Assembly (NCBI RefSeq): GCF_031501865.1
Contig: NZ_JARRCW010000001.1
Coordinates: 753,001 to 817,000 of the forward strand
Direction of reading: 5' to 3'
DNA length: 64,000 nucleotides
Source of the DNA: Pseudovibrio sp. M1P-2-3
GTDB taxonomy: Bacteria; Pseudomonadota; Alphaproteobacteria; Rhizobiales; Stappiaceae
The translations under genes were made by a program, and so were the position numbers. This document shows, piece after piece, positions 42,299 through 51,562 of this stretch. The notes under the pieces are model-generated. The model was not told where the DNA came from and made no database searches. It saw only the letters and a list, made by a program, of their open reading frames with translations. Each line of letters begins with the position of its first letter. Within the stretch, counting starts at the first letter, position 1.

Positions 42299-45200
42299 AT
42301 GAGCGCCCATACCAAGACATCCGGTTTAGAAATTTTTGCTGCCCTGCAAGCGGCTGCCAAGGAACGTATCCTCATTCTTGATGGTGCCATGGGTACCATG
42401 ATCCAGAAACTGAAACTGGACGAAGCCGGTTATCGTGGAGAGCGCTTTAAGAGTTGGAACCAGCCGGTTCAGGGCAACAACGACCTGTTGATCCTGACCC
42501 AGCCGGATGCCATCCGCCAGATACACTATGAGTATCTGCAGGCCGGTGCCGATATTGTTGAGACCAACACTTTCTCCTCCACCACCATTGCGCAGGCCGA
42601 CTATGCAATGGAAAGTCTGGCTTATGAGCTGAACAAGGAAGGCGCACGCCTTGCAAAAGAGGCTTGCCAGAGAATTGAGGCCGAAGACCCGAGCCGCCGC
42701 CGTTTTGTGGCAGGTGGCCTTGGCCCCACCAACCGCACAGCCTCCATTTCTCCGGATGTGAACAACCCGGGTTTTCGCGCCACCAGCTTTGACGAGCTGA
42801 AAGACGCCTATGCAGAAGCTGTGCGGGGCCTGCTGGATGGCGGGGCGGACCTGCTTCTGGTGGAAACCATCTTTGATACCTTGAACGCCAAGGCTGCGCT
42901 GTTTGCCATTGAAGAGGTGTTTGACGAGCACGGGATCGAGCTGCCGGTGATGATTTCCGGCACGATTACCGACCTTTCCGGCCGCACGCTTTCTGGCCAG
43001 ACACCCGAAGCTTTCTGGAACTCCGTTCGCCACACAAACCCGCTGTCAGTTGGCCTCAACTGTGCGCTGGGCGCCAAGGAAATGCGGGCGCACGTGGACG
43101 AGCTGTCGCGCATTGCCGATACGCTGGTGTGTGCTTATCCAAACGCTGGCCTGCCCAACGAGTTTGGTGAGTACGACGAGAGCCCTGAATTTATGGCGGG
43201 GCTTTTGGAAGAGTTTGCCAAGTCCGGCCTTGTGAACATTGTGGGCGGGTGCTGCGGCACCACGCCGGACCACATTAAAGCCATTGCCGATGTGGTGGAG
43301 GGTGTTACGCCCCGCAATATCCCTGAGATTCCACGGCTTATGCGTCTTTCCGGCTTGGAGCCGTTTACGCTGACCAAGGAAGTGAACTTTGTCAACGTGG
43401 GCGAGCGCACCAATGTGACGGGTTCAGCCCGTTTCCGCAAGCTCATTAAAAACGACGAGTTCGACACGGCGCTGGAAGTGGCCCGCTCCCAAGTGGAGAA
43501 CGGCGCCCAGATCATCGACATCAACATGGATGAAGGGCTTCTGGACAGTGAAGAAGTCATGGTCACCTTCTTGAACCTGATTGCTGCGGAGCCGGATATC
43601 GCCCGTGTGCCGATCATGATCGACAGTTCCAAGTGGTCTGTCATCGAAGCGGGTTTGAAATGCGTTCAAGGTAAGGCCGTGGTGAACTCCATCTCCATGA
43701 AGGAAGGGGTGGAGCCGTTTAAAGAGCAGGCCAAGCTGGTGCGCCGTTATGGGGCAGCCGTTGTAGTGATGGCCTTTGATGAAACCGGACAGGCGGACAG
43801 CTTCGAGCGCAAAACGGAAATCTGTAAACGTTCCTACGACATTCTGGTGAATGAAGTGGGCTTCCCGCCTGAAGATATCATCTTCGACCCCAACGTATTT
43901 GCGGTTGCCACAGGTATTGAAGAGCACAACAACTACGGCGTAGACTTTATTGAGGCTACAAAGTGGATTGCGGAAAACCTGCCGCACGCCCATATTTCCG
44001 GCGGTATTTCCAACCTGTCGTTCTCCTTCCGTGGCAACGAGCCTGTGCGTGAAGCCATGCACTCCGTATTCCTTTATCATGCCATCAAGGTTGGTATGGA
44101 TATGGGTATCGTGAATGCGGGGCAGTTGGCGCTCTACGATGATCTGCCTGCGGAGCTGCGCGAGCTGTGCGAAGACGTTGTTTTAAACCGTAGGGATGAT
44201 GCTACTGATCGCCTTCTGGATGCTGCCGACAAATTTAAAGGCGCGGGCGGCAAAAAGCGTGAGGTGGACCTGTCATGGCGTGAAAACACTGTTGGCAAGC
44301 GTCTTGAGTTTGCACTGGTTCACGGCATTACCGACTTTATCGTAGAAGATACCGAAGAAGCCCGCCAGAGCTTTGACCGCCCGCTGCATGTGATTGAAGG
44401 CCCGCTCATGGATGGCATGAACGTGGTGGGGGACTTGTTTGGCGCGGGTAAAATGTTCTTGCCGCAGGTGGTGAAATCCGCCCGTGTGATGAAGGCGGCT
44501 GTGGCCTACCTGATGCCGTTTATGGAGAAGGAGAAGGAAGAGCAGGGCCTTGAAGGGTACTCTTCCAACGGTAAAATTCTCATGGCGACGGTGAAGGGCG
44601 ATGTGCACGACATCGGCAAGAATATCGTTGGTGTTGTGCTTCAGTGTAACAACTTCGAGGTGATCGACCTTGGGGTAATGGTGCCTGCTGCCGAAATCAT
44701 CCGTCAGGCCAAAGAGCATAACGTGGACATTATCGGCCTTTCGGGCCTGATTACCCCATCACTCGATGAAATGTGCCATGTGGCTGCGGAAATGGAACGC
44801 GAGGGGCTGGATATTCCGCTGCTTATTGGCGGGGCGACGACTTCCAAAGTGCATACGGCTGTGAAAATCCATCCCAACTACGCCAAGGGGCAGGCCATTT
44901 ATGTGACTGATGCGGGCCGTGCTGTGGGTGTGGTTTCCCGCCTGATGTCCGAAGGGCAGCGGGAAGGGTTTTACTCGGAGGTTAAAGAGGAATACGTGAA
45001 GGTGGCGGAAGGCCATGCCCGCTCTCGTGGCAAGAAAGTTCGGGTGGCTATTGAAGATGCCCGCGCCAGCGGCCCTTCCTACTCATATGACGGGGCCAAT
45101 ACGCCGGTTAAACCCTCCTTCCTTGGTGTGAAGTCTATCACTGATTTTCCTTTGGAAGAGATTGTTCCTTACATCGACTGGACGCCGTTCTTTCTGGCTT

Positions 45201-46054
45201 GGGAGATCAAGGGCACATACCCCTCGGTGCTGAGTGATGACCGCTACGGCGTTGCCGCAACGGCGCTCTATGAAGATGCGCAGGCGATGCTCAAGGAAAT
45301 CGTCGAGAAGAAGTTGCTTCAGGCCAACGGGGTGATCGGTTTCTGGCCGTGTGGTGCGGATGGGGATGATATCGTCCTTTACACCGATGACACCCGCAAA
45401 GAGGAACTGACACGCCTGCACACATTGCGCCAGCAAATGGACCGCTCACGCGCCTCCACAGTTCGCGCCAACATGGCCCTTTCAGACTTCATCGCGCCAA
45501 TTGAGACGGGTATTCCCGACTATGTGGGTGGCTTTGCGGTCACCTCCGGTATTGGTGAGGAAGCGCTGGCCCAGCACTATGCGGACCAAGAGGATGATTA
45601 TAACAAGATCCTCTCTCAAGCTGTTGCTGACCGGCTGGCCGAAGCCTTTGCGGAAAAAATGCATGAGCTGGTGCGCGTGGACTACTGGGGCTATGCCCAT
45701 GAAGAACGCCTTTCAAACGAAGACCTGATTGCGGAAGTCTATAAGGGCATTCGTCCGGCCCCCGGTTACCCCGCCCAGCCGGACCACACGGAAAAAGACA
45801 CCCTGTGGAAGCTGCTGGATGCGGAAAACAGAGCCGGTATCAAACTGACCGAGAGCTTTGCCATGTGGCCGGGCTCGGCAGTCTCCGGCCTCTACCTTTC
45901 CCACCCTGATAGCCACTACTTCGGCATCGGAAAAATCGGGCAGGACCAAGTGGCCGACTACGCCCGCCGCAAAGGCTGGGACCAAGCCACGGCTGAACGC
46001 TGGCTCGCCCCGATCCTCAACTACGACCCAAACCAGAGGGAAGCTGCTGAGTAG
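42299..46054 (+). CDS. metH: Cobalamin-dependent methionine synthase
   Basis: 1251 aa, full length. Transfers a methyl group from methyl-THF to homocysteine through cobalamin. Domains in order: homocysteine-binding (1-330) with zinc ligands C255 in GLNCALG and C318/C319 in GGCCGTTP; methyl-THF-binding (about 360-630, [12 protein letters not shown]); B12-binding with the cap helix and [11 protein letters not shown], where H770 is the lower cobalt ligand; AdoMet reactivation domain (about 925-1251, [15 protein letters not shown]). Codon use here is richer in G/C at third positions than in the first part of the window. Last gene of the operon; terminator follows. Confidence 0.98.
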   Translation: MSAHTKTSGLEIFAALQAAAKERILILDGAMGTMIQKLKLDEAGYRGERFKSWNQPVQGNNDLLILTQPDAIRQIHYEYLQAGADIVETNTFSSTTIAQADYAMESLAYELNKEGARLAKEACQRIEAEDPSRRRFVAGGLGPTNRTASISPDVNNPGFRATSFDELKDAYAEAVRGLLDGGADLLLVETIFDTLNAKAALFAIEEVFDEHGIELPVMISGTITDLSGRTLSGQTPEAFWNSVRHTNPLSVGLNCALGAKEMRAHVDELSRIADTLVCAYPNAGLPNEFGEYDESPEFMAGLLEEFAKSGLVNIVGGCCGTTPDHIKAIADVVEGVTPRNIPEIPRLMRLSGLEPFTLTKEVNFVNVGERTNVTGSARFRKLIKNDEFDTALEVARSQVENGAQIIDINMDEGLLDSEEVMVTFLNLIAAEPDIARVPIMIDSSKWSVIEAGLKCVQGKAVVNSISMKEGVEPFKEQAKLVRRYGAAVVVMAFDETGQADSFERKTEICKRSYDILVNEVGFPPEDIIFDPNVFAVATGIEEHNNYGVDFIEATKWIAENLPHAHISGGISNLSFSFRGNEPVREAMHSVFLYHAIKVGMDMGIVNAGQLALYDDLPAELRELCEDVVLNRRDDATDRLLDAADKFKGAGGKKREVDLSWRENTVGKRLEFALVHGITDFIVEDTEEARQSFDRPLHVIEGPLMDGMNVVGDLFGAGKMFLPQVVKSARVMKAAVAYLMPFMEKEKEEQGLEGYSSNGKILMATVKGDVHDIGKNIVGVVLQCNNFEVIDLGVMVPAAEIIRQAKEHNVDIIGLSGLITPSLDEMCHVAAEMEREGLDIPLLIGGATTSKVHTAVKIHPNYAKGQAIYVTDAGRAVGVVSRLMSEGQREGFYSEVKEEYVKVAEGHARSRGKKVRVAIEDARASGPSYSYDGANTPVKPSFLGVKSITDFPLEEIVPYIDWTPFFLAWEIKGTYPSVLSDDRYGVAATALYEDAQAMLKEIVEKKLLQANGVIGFWPCGADGDDIVLYTDDTRKEELTRLHTLRQQMDRSRASTVRANMALSDFIAPIETGIPDYVGGFAVTSGIGEEALAQHYADQEDDYNKILSQAVADRLAEAFAEKMHELVRVDYWGYAHEERLSNEDLIAEVYKGIRPAPGYPAQPDHTEKDTLWKLLDAENRAGIKLTESFAMWPGSAVSGLYLSHPDSHYFGIGKIGQDQVADYARRKGWDQATAERWLAPILNYDPNQREAAE

Positions 46055-46083
46055 GGGCGCAGTGGCATACAGTACCAATAACG

Positions 46084-46116
46084 AAGGCTCCGGATGATTT
46101 TCGGGGCCTTTTTTGT
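46084..46116 (+). terminator. metH terminator
   Basis: AAGGCTCCG pairs with CGGGGCCTT (one G-U) around a 9-nt loop, followed by TTTTTGTTG. It is 29 bp after the stop. Confidence 0.8.
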
Positions 46117-46130
46117 TGTGAGCGAGTAAT

Positions 46131-46228
46131 CTGGGTCCCGGATCAGCGCTTCGCTTGTCCGGGAAGACGTCTTTTGGACCGTAAGCCCCAAAGGCACCCA
46201 CAGTCATTCCGGCCACCGAGCCGGAAGC
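46131..46228. repeat. Dispersed intergenic repeat, copy A
   Basis: CTGGGTCCCGGATCA opens the element and TCATTCCGGCCACCGAGCCGG closes it; each half can fold (CCGGA/TCCGG and CCGG/CCGG). The same blocks recur at 55516-55579. Such elements are widespread in alphaproteobacterial intergenic DNA. Confidence 0.55.
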
Positions 46229-46391
46229 CAGTAAACTTGAATGATATGTATTTTGCGTTGCTGCTCGCTTGGTGAAAGGAACATCAACTACCTATGGTGG
46301 TGTTGTTTTTAATTTGGTAAAAAGCTTCAAGAATGTTCTCATATAAAGCTGAAAAAATGTGCAGTCATGGCGCTTGGGTAATGGGGAAAAG

Positions 46392-46773
46392 ATGCGATAT
46401 AAAACACGGTTAGTACTCTTGGCGCTATTGTTGGTCGGGGGAGTGGGGGCATCCATACCAGCGCAGGCAGGCGATGAAGCGCGAGTGTCCTATGATGAGA
46501 TTGATGCGCTTTATGTGAAGGCTGAGAGTGGAGATACAGAAGCACAGTTAGAACTTGCAAAAAAGTATGCTTTAGGCCAAGGCACCCCCAAGAAGCCCAT
46601 ACAGGCGTTCTACTGGTACAGCAAAGCTGCTGAACAAGAGCATGCACGCGCTCAGCTCTCCCTTGGTAAAATGTATCATATTGGTGAAGGGACCGCTGTA
46701 AATCATGAAAAGGCCGTTCACTGGGTAACGAAATCAGCAAAACAGGGCCATGCACCTGCACAGTTTTATCTAG
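46392..46773 (+). pseudogene. Sel1-repeat protein gene, 5' fragment (gene broken by two insertions)
   Basis: Start ATG 46392 follows GGGGAAAAG; it encodes a signal peptide (MRYKTRLVLLALLLVGGVGASIPAQA) and the first Sel1 helical repeats (about 36 residues each: AFYWYSKAAEQEHARAQLSLGKMYHIGEGT). The frame reaches the CTAG target at 46770-46773 and then runs into the IS5-family element, ending at 46835. If the IS5 element with one CTAG, and the IS630 element with one TA, are removed, fragments 46392-46773, 47624-48555 and 50776-50916 join in one frame of 485 codons. The intact protein would be a periplasmic Sel1 solenoid of about 11 repeats. Function unknown; such repeats bind other proteins. Confidence 0.88.
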
Positions 46774-46798
46774 GACCTGTTTACATACTGCGAAACCA

Positions 46799-47146
46799 TT
46801 ACCTAACAGCAGCTATGTGTAGGAAGCCTAAGTAACTGCAAGCTGTTTTGTCATAGCGGGTGGCAACCCTTCGGGCTGTTTTAAGTTTGTTGAAGCAGCG
46901 TTCAACTTGATTTCGCAAAACGTAGATGAAATGGTCTATTTCTATGGGCTCCTTACGACTTCGTCGTCCGGGTATTACGGCTGTGCCGCCATTGGCTTGG
47001 CAATGCTCACGAATACGATCCCCGTCATAACCTCGATCCGCGATCAAAACCTTGGCGGTAGGTCCACCTGCGTCATAAAGGATGTCATATCCTTTATAAT
47101 CGGAGACTTCGCCACCAGAAATTTCAAGACGTATCGGGAGTCCCAT
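46799..47146 (-). CDS. IS5-family transposase, C-terminal part (orfB)
   Basis: Contains VLIADRGYDGDRIREHC, the second catalytic Asp region, and RNQVERCFNKLKTARRVATRYDK, the conserved Glu (Y1-like) region of IS5 DDE enzymes. The frame is open upstream to about 47205 (KQGFGRSKGGFTTKVHLIANIMG) and overlaps orfA at AAAAGGGGG, where a -1 slip would fuse the halves into about 246 aa. The ATG at 47146 is just the first internal Met. Confidence 0.82.
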   Translation of the reverse strand: MGLPIRLEISGGEVSDYKGYDILYDAGGPTAKVLIADRGYDGDRIREHCQANGGTAVIPGRRSRKEPIEIDHFIYVLRNQVERCFNKLKTARRVATRYDKTACSYLGFLHIAAVR

Positions 47147-47157
47147 AATATTGGCGA

Positions 47158-47538
47158 TCAGGTGGACTTTCGTCGTAAAGCCACCTTTTGAGCGGCCAAA
47201 ACCCTGTTTTTGAGTCCCCCTTTTGCGCCCGCCGCCTGCTGGTGGGCACGGATGACAGCGCTATCAATCATATGAACACTGGAAGGGAGTGAAGTACTGT
47301 CATTCAACACGGACAGGATCAATTCCCACAGCCCTGCTTGGCTCCATCGGCGGAATTGTTGGTACACACTGATCCATTTCCCAAACTCTTCGGGCAAATC
47401 GCGCCACTGTGCACCAGTTCTGGCAATCCAAAAGATCCCATCAAGAACACGGCGGTGATCCTTTGGTTTACGACCACCTCGTCCCCGTATGGCAGCGACA
47501 AACTGCTCAAAAAACGCCCATTCATCATCACTCATCAA
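47158..47538 (-). CDS. IS5-family transposase, N-terminal part (orfA)
   Basis: Begins MMSDDEWAFFEQFVAAIRGRGGRKPKDHRRVLDGIFWIARTGAQWRDLPEEFG, the typical helix-turn-helix-containing N-terminus of IS427-type transposases, and includes the first catalytic Asp in VHMIDSAVIRAHQ. Without frameshift it ends in a non-conserved tail (LKNRVLAAQKVALRRKST). Confidence 0.82.
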   Translation of the reverse strand: MMSDDEWAFFEQFVAAIRGRGGRKPKDHRRVLDGIFWIARTGAQWRDLPEEFGKWISVYQQFRRWSQAGLWELILSVLNDSTSLPSSVHMIDSAVIRAHQQAAGAKGGLKNRVLAAQKVALRRKST

Positions 47539-47619
47539 GTGCCGTGCCTAGGTAACCTCTCAAAAAGATACCTTGAATCACAAACTGATGGATTTGTGAA
47601 TCCTATTTGTAAACAGGTC

Positions 47620-48555
47620 CTAGGTTGGATGTACGAGGATGGCGAGGGTGTTCCGCAGGACTATAAAAAAGCCGTGTATTGGCATCACGCAGCAGCGGAA
47701 CAAGGGAATGTAAAATCTCAACATAATCTTGGTGGGCATTACTACAATGGAAATGGAGTGTCACAAAACTATGAGCAAGCTTTTTATTGGTACTTAAAAG
47801 CGGCTGAGCAGGGAGGCGCCGGTTCTCAATACACTGTCGCTCTTATGTATAGTAAAGGTCGCGGTGTTGCTCGGGACTATGATAGGGCACTGGAATGGTA
47901 CAAAAAAGCCGCCCATCAAGGAGATGCTGAATCTCAATATAGTATTGGGTGGATGTATTATGAAGGGGAAGGCGTTCCACAAAGCTATGAGCAGGCGCTG
48001 GACTGGTATCATAAATCGGCCACTCTGGGATTTGCAATGGCACAGCATAATTTGGGACTAATGTTCCATAAAGGAGAGGGAGTTGAACAGAATTTCAAGA
48101 AAGCCTTCTACTGGATTAGCCTAGCAGCTGAGCAAGGAGAAGCTTTTGCCCAGAGATTTCTCGGTGCAATGTATCAAGATGGCGAGGGAACGACTGCAGA
48201 TTACAAACTTGCTTTATACTGGTTCCAGAAGGCGGCAGAGCAGGGAGACGCAGATGCTCAGTTTCGGCTTGGTTGGATGCATTTCAATGGGGAAGGCACT
48301 CCTAAGAATAACGCAGAAGCCATTATTTGGATAGAGAAGTCTGCAAGAGCCGGGGATGCGCTGTCTCAGTATGTGTTGGGTTTCCTTTATGAAATTGATA
48401 GGGAGCAAACATGGAGCCAAGAGACTATCGCATATTGGTATGAAAGATCTGCAAAGCAGGGCATTGCTATGGCTCAGCTGAAACTTGGGTGGAGATACCA
48501 TGAGGGTAAAGGGGTGCTAAAAAGTGATCGACAAGCCTATATCTGGTTTAGTTTA
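47620..48555 (+). pseudogene. Sel1-repeat protein gene, central fragment
   Basis: The bulk of the Sel1 array, about nine repeats with the pattern A-x-x-x-Y-x-K-A-A-x-Q-G-x-x-x-[AS]-Q-x-x-[LI]-G-x-M-[YF]-x-x-G-x-G-[VT]. It starts at the right-hand CTAG repeat of the IS5 element and ends in the TA target (48554-48555) of the IS630 element, mid-repeat at YIWFSL. It has no start codon of its own with a ribosome site. The reading continues 9 bp into the IS before a stop at 48562-48564. Confidence 0.85.
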
Positions 48556-48638
48556 AAGCAATGAGGCGCAACGCTGAATCGATTGGGGATTCCCAATCAG
48601 GTTGATTTGTGATTCACTCCTTTTAGGGAGGAGATCAC

Positions 48639-49067
48639 ATGGGCCGGCCACTTTCACTTGATTTACGCCTTCGCTTTAAAAGGCTCATTTTATCCGGGAT
48701 GAGCGGGCGTGAAGCAGCACGCCGCCTGCTGATCTCTCCAGCATCAGGATCTCGCTTGGCCCGTAAAGTTCGGGAGGGGCAGAGTTTAATCCCGGTCAGG
48801 ACAGGGCGCCCAAAGGGAGGCGGAAAATTGGAGCCCTACCTCTCCTTCTTGCGCGAGCTGGTCAATCAAGACGGAGATATCACGTTGATGGAGTTATGTG
48901 ATGCACTTTTCATGGCTGAGGGAGTGAGGGTTCACCATACTTCCGTCTCCAAGGCTTTGCGCCGTCTTGGCTACACCTATAAAAAAAATCGTTGGTGGCA
49001 ACCGAGCGTGGCAAACTCCATGTACAAAATGCCAGAGATGAATGGCGCCACACCCGTCAGCCTATAA
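48639..49067 (+). CDS. IS630 transposase orfA, copy 2
   Basis: Same 142-aa product as at 12712-13140, with the same ribosome site (GGGAGGAGATCAC) and the same A8 slippage run near 48977-48984. It is intact, but its catalytic partner downstream is broken, so this copy cannot supply transposase by itself. Confidence 0.85.
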   Translation: MGRPLSLDLRLRFKRLILSGMSGREAARRLLISPASGSRLARKVREGQSLIPVRTGRPKGGGKLEPYLSFLRELVNQDGDITLMELCDALFMAEGVRVHHTSVSKALRRLGYTYKKNRWWQPSVANSMYKMPEMNGATPVSL

Positions 49068-49366
49068 TGCGTGATCTGCCTGAGAGACTGGTGTTTCTCG
49101 ATGAAACCAGTGTTAAAACGAATTTAACCCGGCTGCGAGGCCGAGCCTTTAAAGGGGAACGAGCCCTTGACACAGCGCCGTTTGGACGCTGGCAGAACCA
49201 GACCTTTATCGCCGGTTTGACCCACGAGGGACTCATTGCGCCCTGGGTTCTGGACGGGGCCATGAATGGCAAGGCATTCACCACTTATATCACGACACAA
49301 CTGGCTCCATGCTTGCACCCTAAAACGGTGGTCATTCTGGATAATACCAACGGCACCTGTTTTTGA
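48992..49366 (+). pseudogene. IS630 transposase orfB, 5' fragment
   Basis: Contains FLDETSV and ends VVILDN, directly after the second catalytic Asp, where the inner IS begins; the last residues (TNGTCF) are read from the inserted element. The missing part resumes at 50508. Confidence 0.85.
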
Positions 49367-49428
49367 CTCGGGATGAGGATTCCCAAATCACTTGAATTGT
49401 GATTCAACATTGGGAAAGGAGATTCCCA

Positions 49429-49944
49429 ATGTCAGCGATCCCATTGCGCCGAGACTATGATGCTTCTTCGTTACGAACTCTTGCTTGTCAAAGTAAGGAT
49501 GTCAGGCAGAGCCGCCGCCTTCTTGCTCTTGCTGCTGTTTATGATGGGTTGTCGCGCTTGGAGGCGGCACGCATGGGCGGCATGGACCGCCAAACACTGC
49601 GAGACTGGGTGCATCGGTTTAACGCAGAAGGGCCGCACGGCCTGTACAATCGTAAGAGCCCGGGCCGTGTCCGGTGGTTAAATAAAGAGCAAATGGCTGA
49701 ATTTGCAGATCTGGTTGAGGCCGGGCCTGATTTACAACAACACGGCGTAATTCGCTGGCGTCGGCGGGATCTGCAAGGTGTGATCGAGCAGAAGTTTGGG
49801 GTCAGCTATAGCGAAAGGGCTATTTCAAGCCTCCTCAGAGTTCTGGGATTTTCTCGGGTCAGCGTTCGGCCACAGCACCCGGCACAGGACGAGCAAGTTA
49901 TGGAGACATATAAAAAAACTTCCATGCCCGGCTTAAAGAAATAA
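49429..49944 (+). CDS. ISb transposase, DNA-binding part (orfA)
   Basis: Starts MSAIPLRRDYDASSLRTLACQSKDVRQSRRLLALAAVYDGLSRLEAARMGGMDRQTLRDWVHRFN, the helix-turn-helix of a common IS630 subgroup. GGGAAAGGAGATTCCC gives the ribosome site for ATG 49429. The frame stops soon after a run of seven A residues near 49912-49918, where a -1 slip would continue as [30 protein letters not shown]. Confidence 0.85.
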   Translation: MSAIPLRRDYDASSLRTLACQSKDVRQSRRLLALAAVYDGLSRLEAARMGGMDRQTLRDWVHRFNAEGPHGLYNRKSPGRVRWLNKEQMAEFADLVEAGPDLQQHGVIRWRRRDLQGVIEQKFGVSYSERAISSLLRVLGFSRVSVRPQHPAQDEQVMETYKKTSMPGLKK

Positions 49945-49952
49945 AAGCGCGC

Positions 49953-50492
49953 TTGCCCTCACAAACATCCATGGAAATCTGGTGGCAGGACGAAGCCCGC
50001 ATTGGTCAAAAAAATGGGCTCACCAGAAGGTGGGCAAAAAAAGGAACGAGACCACGGGCTCCCAGCGACGGGCGCTATCAATCAACTTATGTATTCGGGG
50101 CCATCTGCCCCGCCCACGGCAAAGGGGCAGCACTTGTTTTGCCCAAAGCCAATACCAATTCCATGCAGCTTCACCTTAAAGAAATCAGCCGAACCGTCGC
50201 CAAAGGGGCGCACGCAGTGGTCCTGATGGATCAAGCGGGTTGGCATACAACGGCAAAACTGAAGTTGCCTGATAATATAACCATCTTGCTGCTCCCACCC
50301 CGTTCTCCGGAGCTCAACCCGGTTGAAAATGTTTGGCAGTACTTACGGCAAAACTGGCTCTCTAACCGAACCTTTCAAGACTACCAGGAAATTGTCGATG
50401 CCGCCTGTTCCGCTTGGAATAAGCTTATTCAACAACCCCACACAATCACATCAATCGGTAGACGAAATTGGGCGCATACAGGTCAATTATAA
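49953..50492 (+). CDS. ISb transposase, catalytic part (orfB)
   Basis: DDE domain: [19 protein letters not shown] and [17 protein letters not shown] supply the three acidic residues. Joined to orfA by the -1 frameshift it would make about 354 aa, a full transposase. No damage is visible, so ISb could be active. The listed start is simply the first in-frame start codon. Confidence 0.85.
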   Translation: MPSQTSMEIWWQDEARIGQKNGLTRRWAKKGTRPRAPSDGRYQSTYVFGAICPAHGKGAALVLPKANTNSMQLHLKEISRTVAKGAHAVVLMDQAGWHTTAKLKLPDNITILLLPPRSPELNPVENVWQYLRQNWLSNRTFQDYQEIVDAACSAWNKLIQQPHTITSIGRRNWAHTGQL

Positions 50493-50507
50493 GTGCCGTT
50501 GGTATAA

Positions 50508-50760
50508 CCTGTCCACACACAAAGTTCCAGAAGCCGCAAGGGCCCTCAGACAAAGCGGGTGTTGGTTCCTTTTTCTGCCGCCCTATTCTCCTGATCTCAA
50601 TCCTATCGAAATGGCGTTTTCCAAGCTCAAAGCACACCTACGCAGAATGAAAGCCAGAACCTTTGAGACCTTGATAAAGGCTCTGGGTGACATATGCGAT
50701 CTGTTCACACCCCAAGAGTGTTGGAATTACTTCAAGGCAGCTGGATATGTTTCAGTATAA
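50508..50760 (+). pseudogene. IS630 (ISa) transposase orfB, 3' fragment
   Basis: Resumes at [17 protein letters not shown] and holds [15 protein letters not shown] with the catalytic Glu, then ends FKAAGYVSV as in copy 1. The chimeric frame that reads into it from ISb has no biological meaning. Confidence 0.85.
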
Positions 50761-50775
50761 AGGCTCAAGACTATA

Positions 50776-50916
50776 GCTGCCCTTAGTGGAGATGAAGATG
50801 CTATGGCGGCGAAAGAATTGTTCACGGCTTCGGTCTTAACACCTGAAGAGTTAGCGGGGGCTCAAGACGAAGTTAAAGTTCTTTTTGGGAGGATGGGAGA
50901 AACTCAGGCAAACTAG
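50776..50916 (+). pseudogene. Sel1-repeat protein gene, 3' fragment
   Basis: 46 codons plus stop that complete the Sel1 protein: AALSGDEDAMAAKELFTASVLTPEELAGAQ is the usual C-terminal cap of secreted Sel1 proteins (compare the common LTPEQLAEAQ ending). It lies outside the right TA repeat of the IS630 element and joins in frame to YIWFSL at 48555. Confidence 0.85.
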
Positions 50917-50957
50917 TCAATTGGGTGGAGAGGCTGGTTCTGGCCTTTGATACCAGA

Positions 50958-50980
50958 AAGCCAGCGGTTTGCGCTGGCTT
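50958..50980 (-). terminator. Hairpin, probable minus-strand terminator
   Basis: AAGCCAGCG and CGCTGGCTT form a perfect 9-bp stem. On the minus strand it is followed by TCTGG after CTTT, and it lies just downstream of the 27-aa small gene at 51034-51117. It may also act on the Sel1 gene end. Confidence 0.5.
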
Positions 50981-51033
50981 GGGGTATGGGGAAATTTTAT
51001 GTTCTATTAAGTCTTGATTGCCCTTGTGCTTGC

Positions 51034-51117
51034 CTAGAGAAGACCCAGTACAACTGCTCCCAGAAAGGAAAAAGCGAGCATAATGGCAAATGCGTTAATG
51101 CTGCGAGATACGATCAT
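51034..51117 (-). CDS. Possible 27-aa membrane peptide
   Basis: ATG 51117 is preceded by AAGGGAG at 8-9 nt. The product MIVSRSINAFAIMLAFSFLG followed by AVVLGLL is one hydrophobic helix with a basic start, typical of single-span small membrane proteins. A hairpin lies 54 bp beyond the stop on the same strand. No family recognised; too short for routine gene finders. Confidence 0.45.
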   Translation of the reverse strand: MIVSRSINAFAIMLAFSFLGAVVLGLL

Positions 51118-51562
51118 TGTTCTCTACTCCCTTAGCTCTCTTATAGGTGGGAGTTTAGGGGAAAATTTCAACCAAGGAAAGTATAAAAGTAGCTCCCCCT
51201 AAAATGTGATAATAATCTACTGGGAACTATTTTTTTAGAATTATATTATTTTCAGATTTACTTGTTGTATTGGGTTGAATCTATTGGGTGTTATGGTTCA
51301 CCTTGATTTCGATCAATTTCTATATAATTTGTTTTACTTCCTATATATTGATGCTGGTTTGTAATATATTTGGATATAGTTTGATTCTATTAAAATTAAT
51401 ATATTTTTAAAAGTATTTTTCAAAGAAATTTAGGTGCTTGAGTGGGTTTGCCTCGCCAGTTTTCTTGGCAGCGTTGAGCCCTTATATTAACAAACGGTAC
51501 ACGAATGCATGGAAGCGCACCGTTTGTGTTTTTGAAACCTGTCCGTTCACTCCATAAGTATT
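51118..51562. other. Very AT-rich intergenic region
   Basis: Strongly AT-rich between about 51220 and 51420, without a supported gene. A CAAACGGT/ACCGTTTG inverted repeat at 51494-51530 with a long loop may end the BA14K transcript or the opposite one. Confidence 0.4.

Larger units (their letters stand above)
46774..47619 (-). mobile_element. IS5-family (IS427-group-like) insertion sequence
   Basis: 846 bp with perfect 12-bp terminal inverted repeats (GACCTGTTTACA at both ends, read inward) and a 4-bp target repeat CTAG on each side (46770-46773 and 47620-47623). It carries a transposase split over two frames. Deleting the element with one CTAG restores the Sel1 frame exactly (FYLG joined to WMYEDGEGVPQDY), which fixes the ends independently of any database. 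Confidence 0.9.
49345..50504 (+). mobile_element. Second IS630-family element (ISb) nested in ISa copy 2
   Basis: 1160 bp with perfect 12-bp inverted ends (TACCAACGGCAC) and a TAA repeat at both sides (49342-49344 and 50505-50507; a TA target repeat plus one base is equivalent). Comparison with ISa copy 1 shows GGATAACCTG as the empty site, which the deletion of ISb with one repeat restores. It encodes a different transposase from ISa. Confidence 0.9.
48556..50773 (+). mobile_element. IS630-family insertion sequence, copy 2 (ISa), interrupted
   Basis: Same element as at 12169-13223, in opposite orientation, with the same ends (AAGCAATGAGG... and ...CAAGACTA) and flanking TA repeats (48554-48555 and 50774-50775). 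Its transposase is cut by a second IS630-family element at 49345-50504; without that insert it would again be 1055 bp. Protein segments on both sides are identical to copy 1, so the transposition was recent. Confidence 0.9.

Noticed and set aside
47338-47619. 5' extension of the central Sel1 fragment into the IS5 element
   Set aside because: These residues are antisense to the IS5 transposase orfA; the Sel1 homology begins exactly at the CTAG repeat.
50323-50760. 145-aa frame running from ISb into the ISa remnant
   Set aside because: Chimeric by insertion: the first part is out of frame with the ISb transposase, and only the latter part is ISa sequence.
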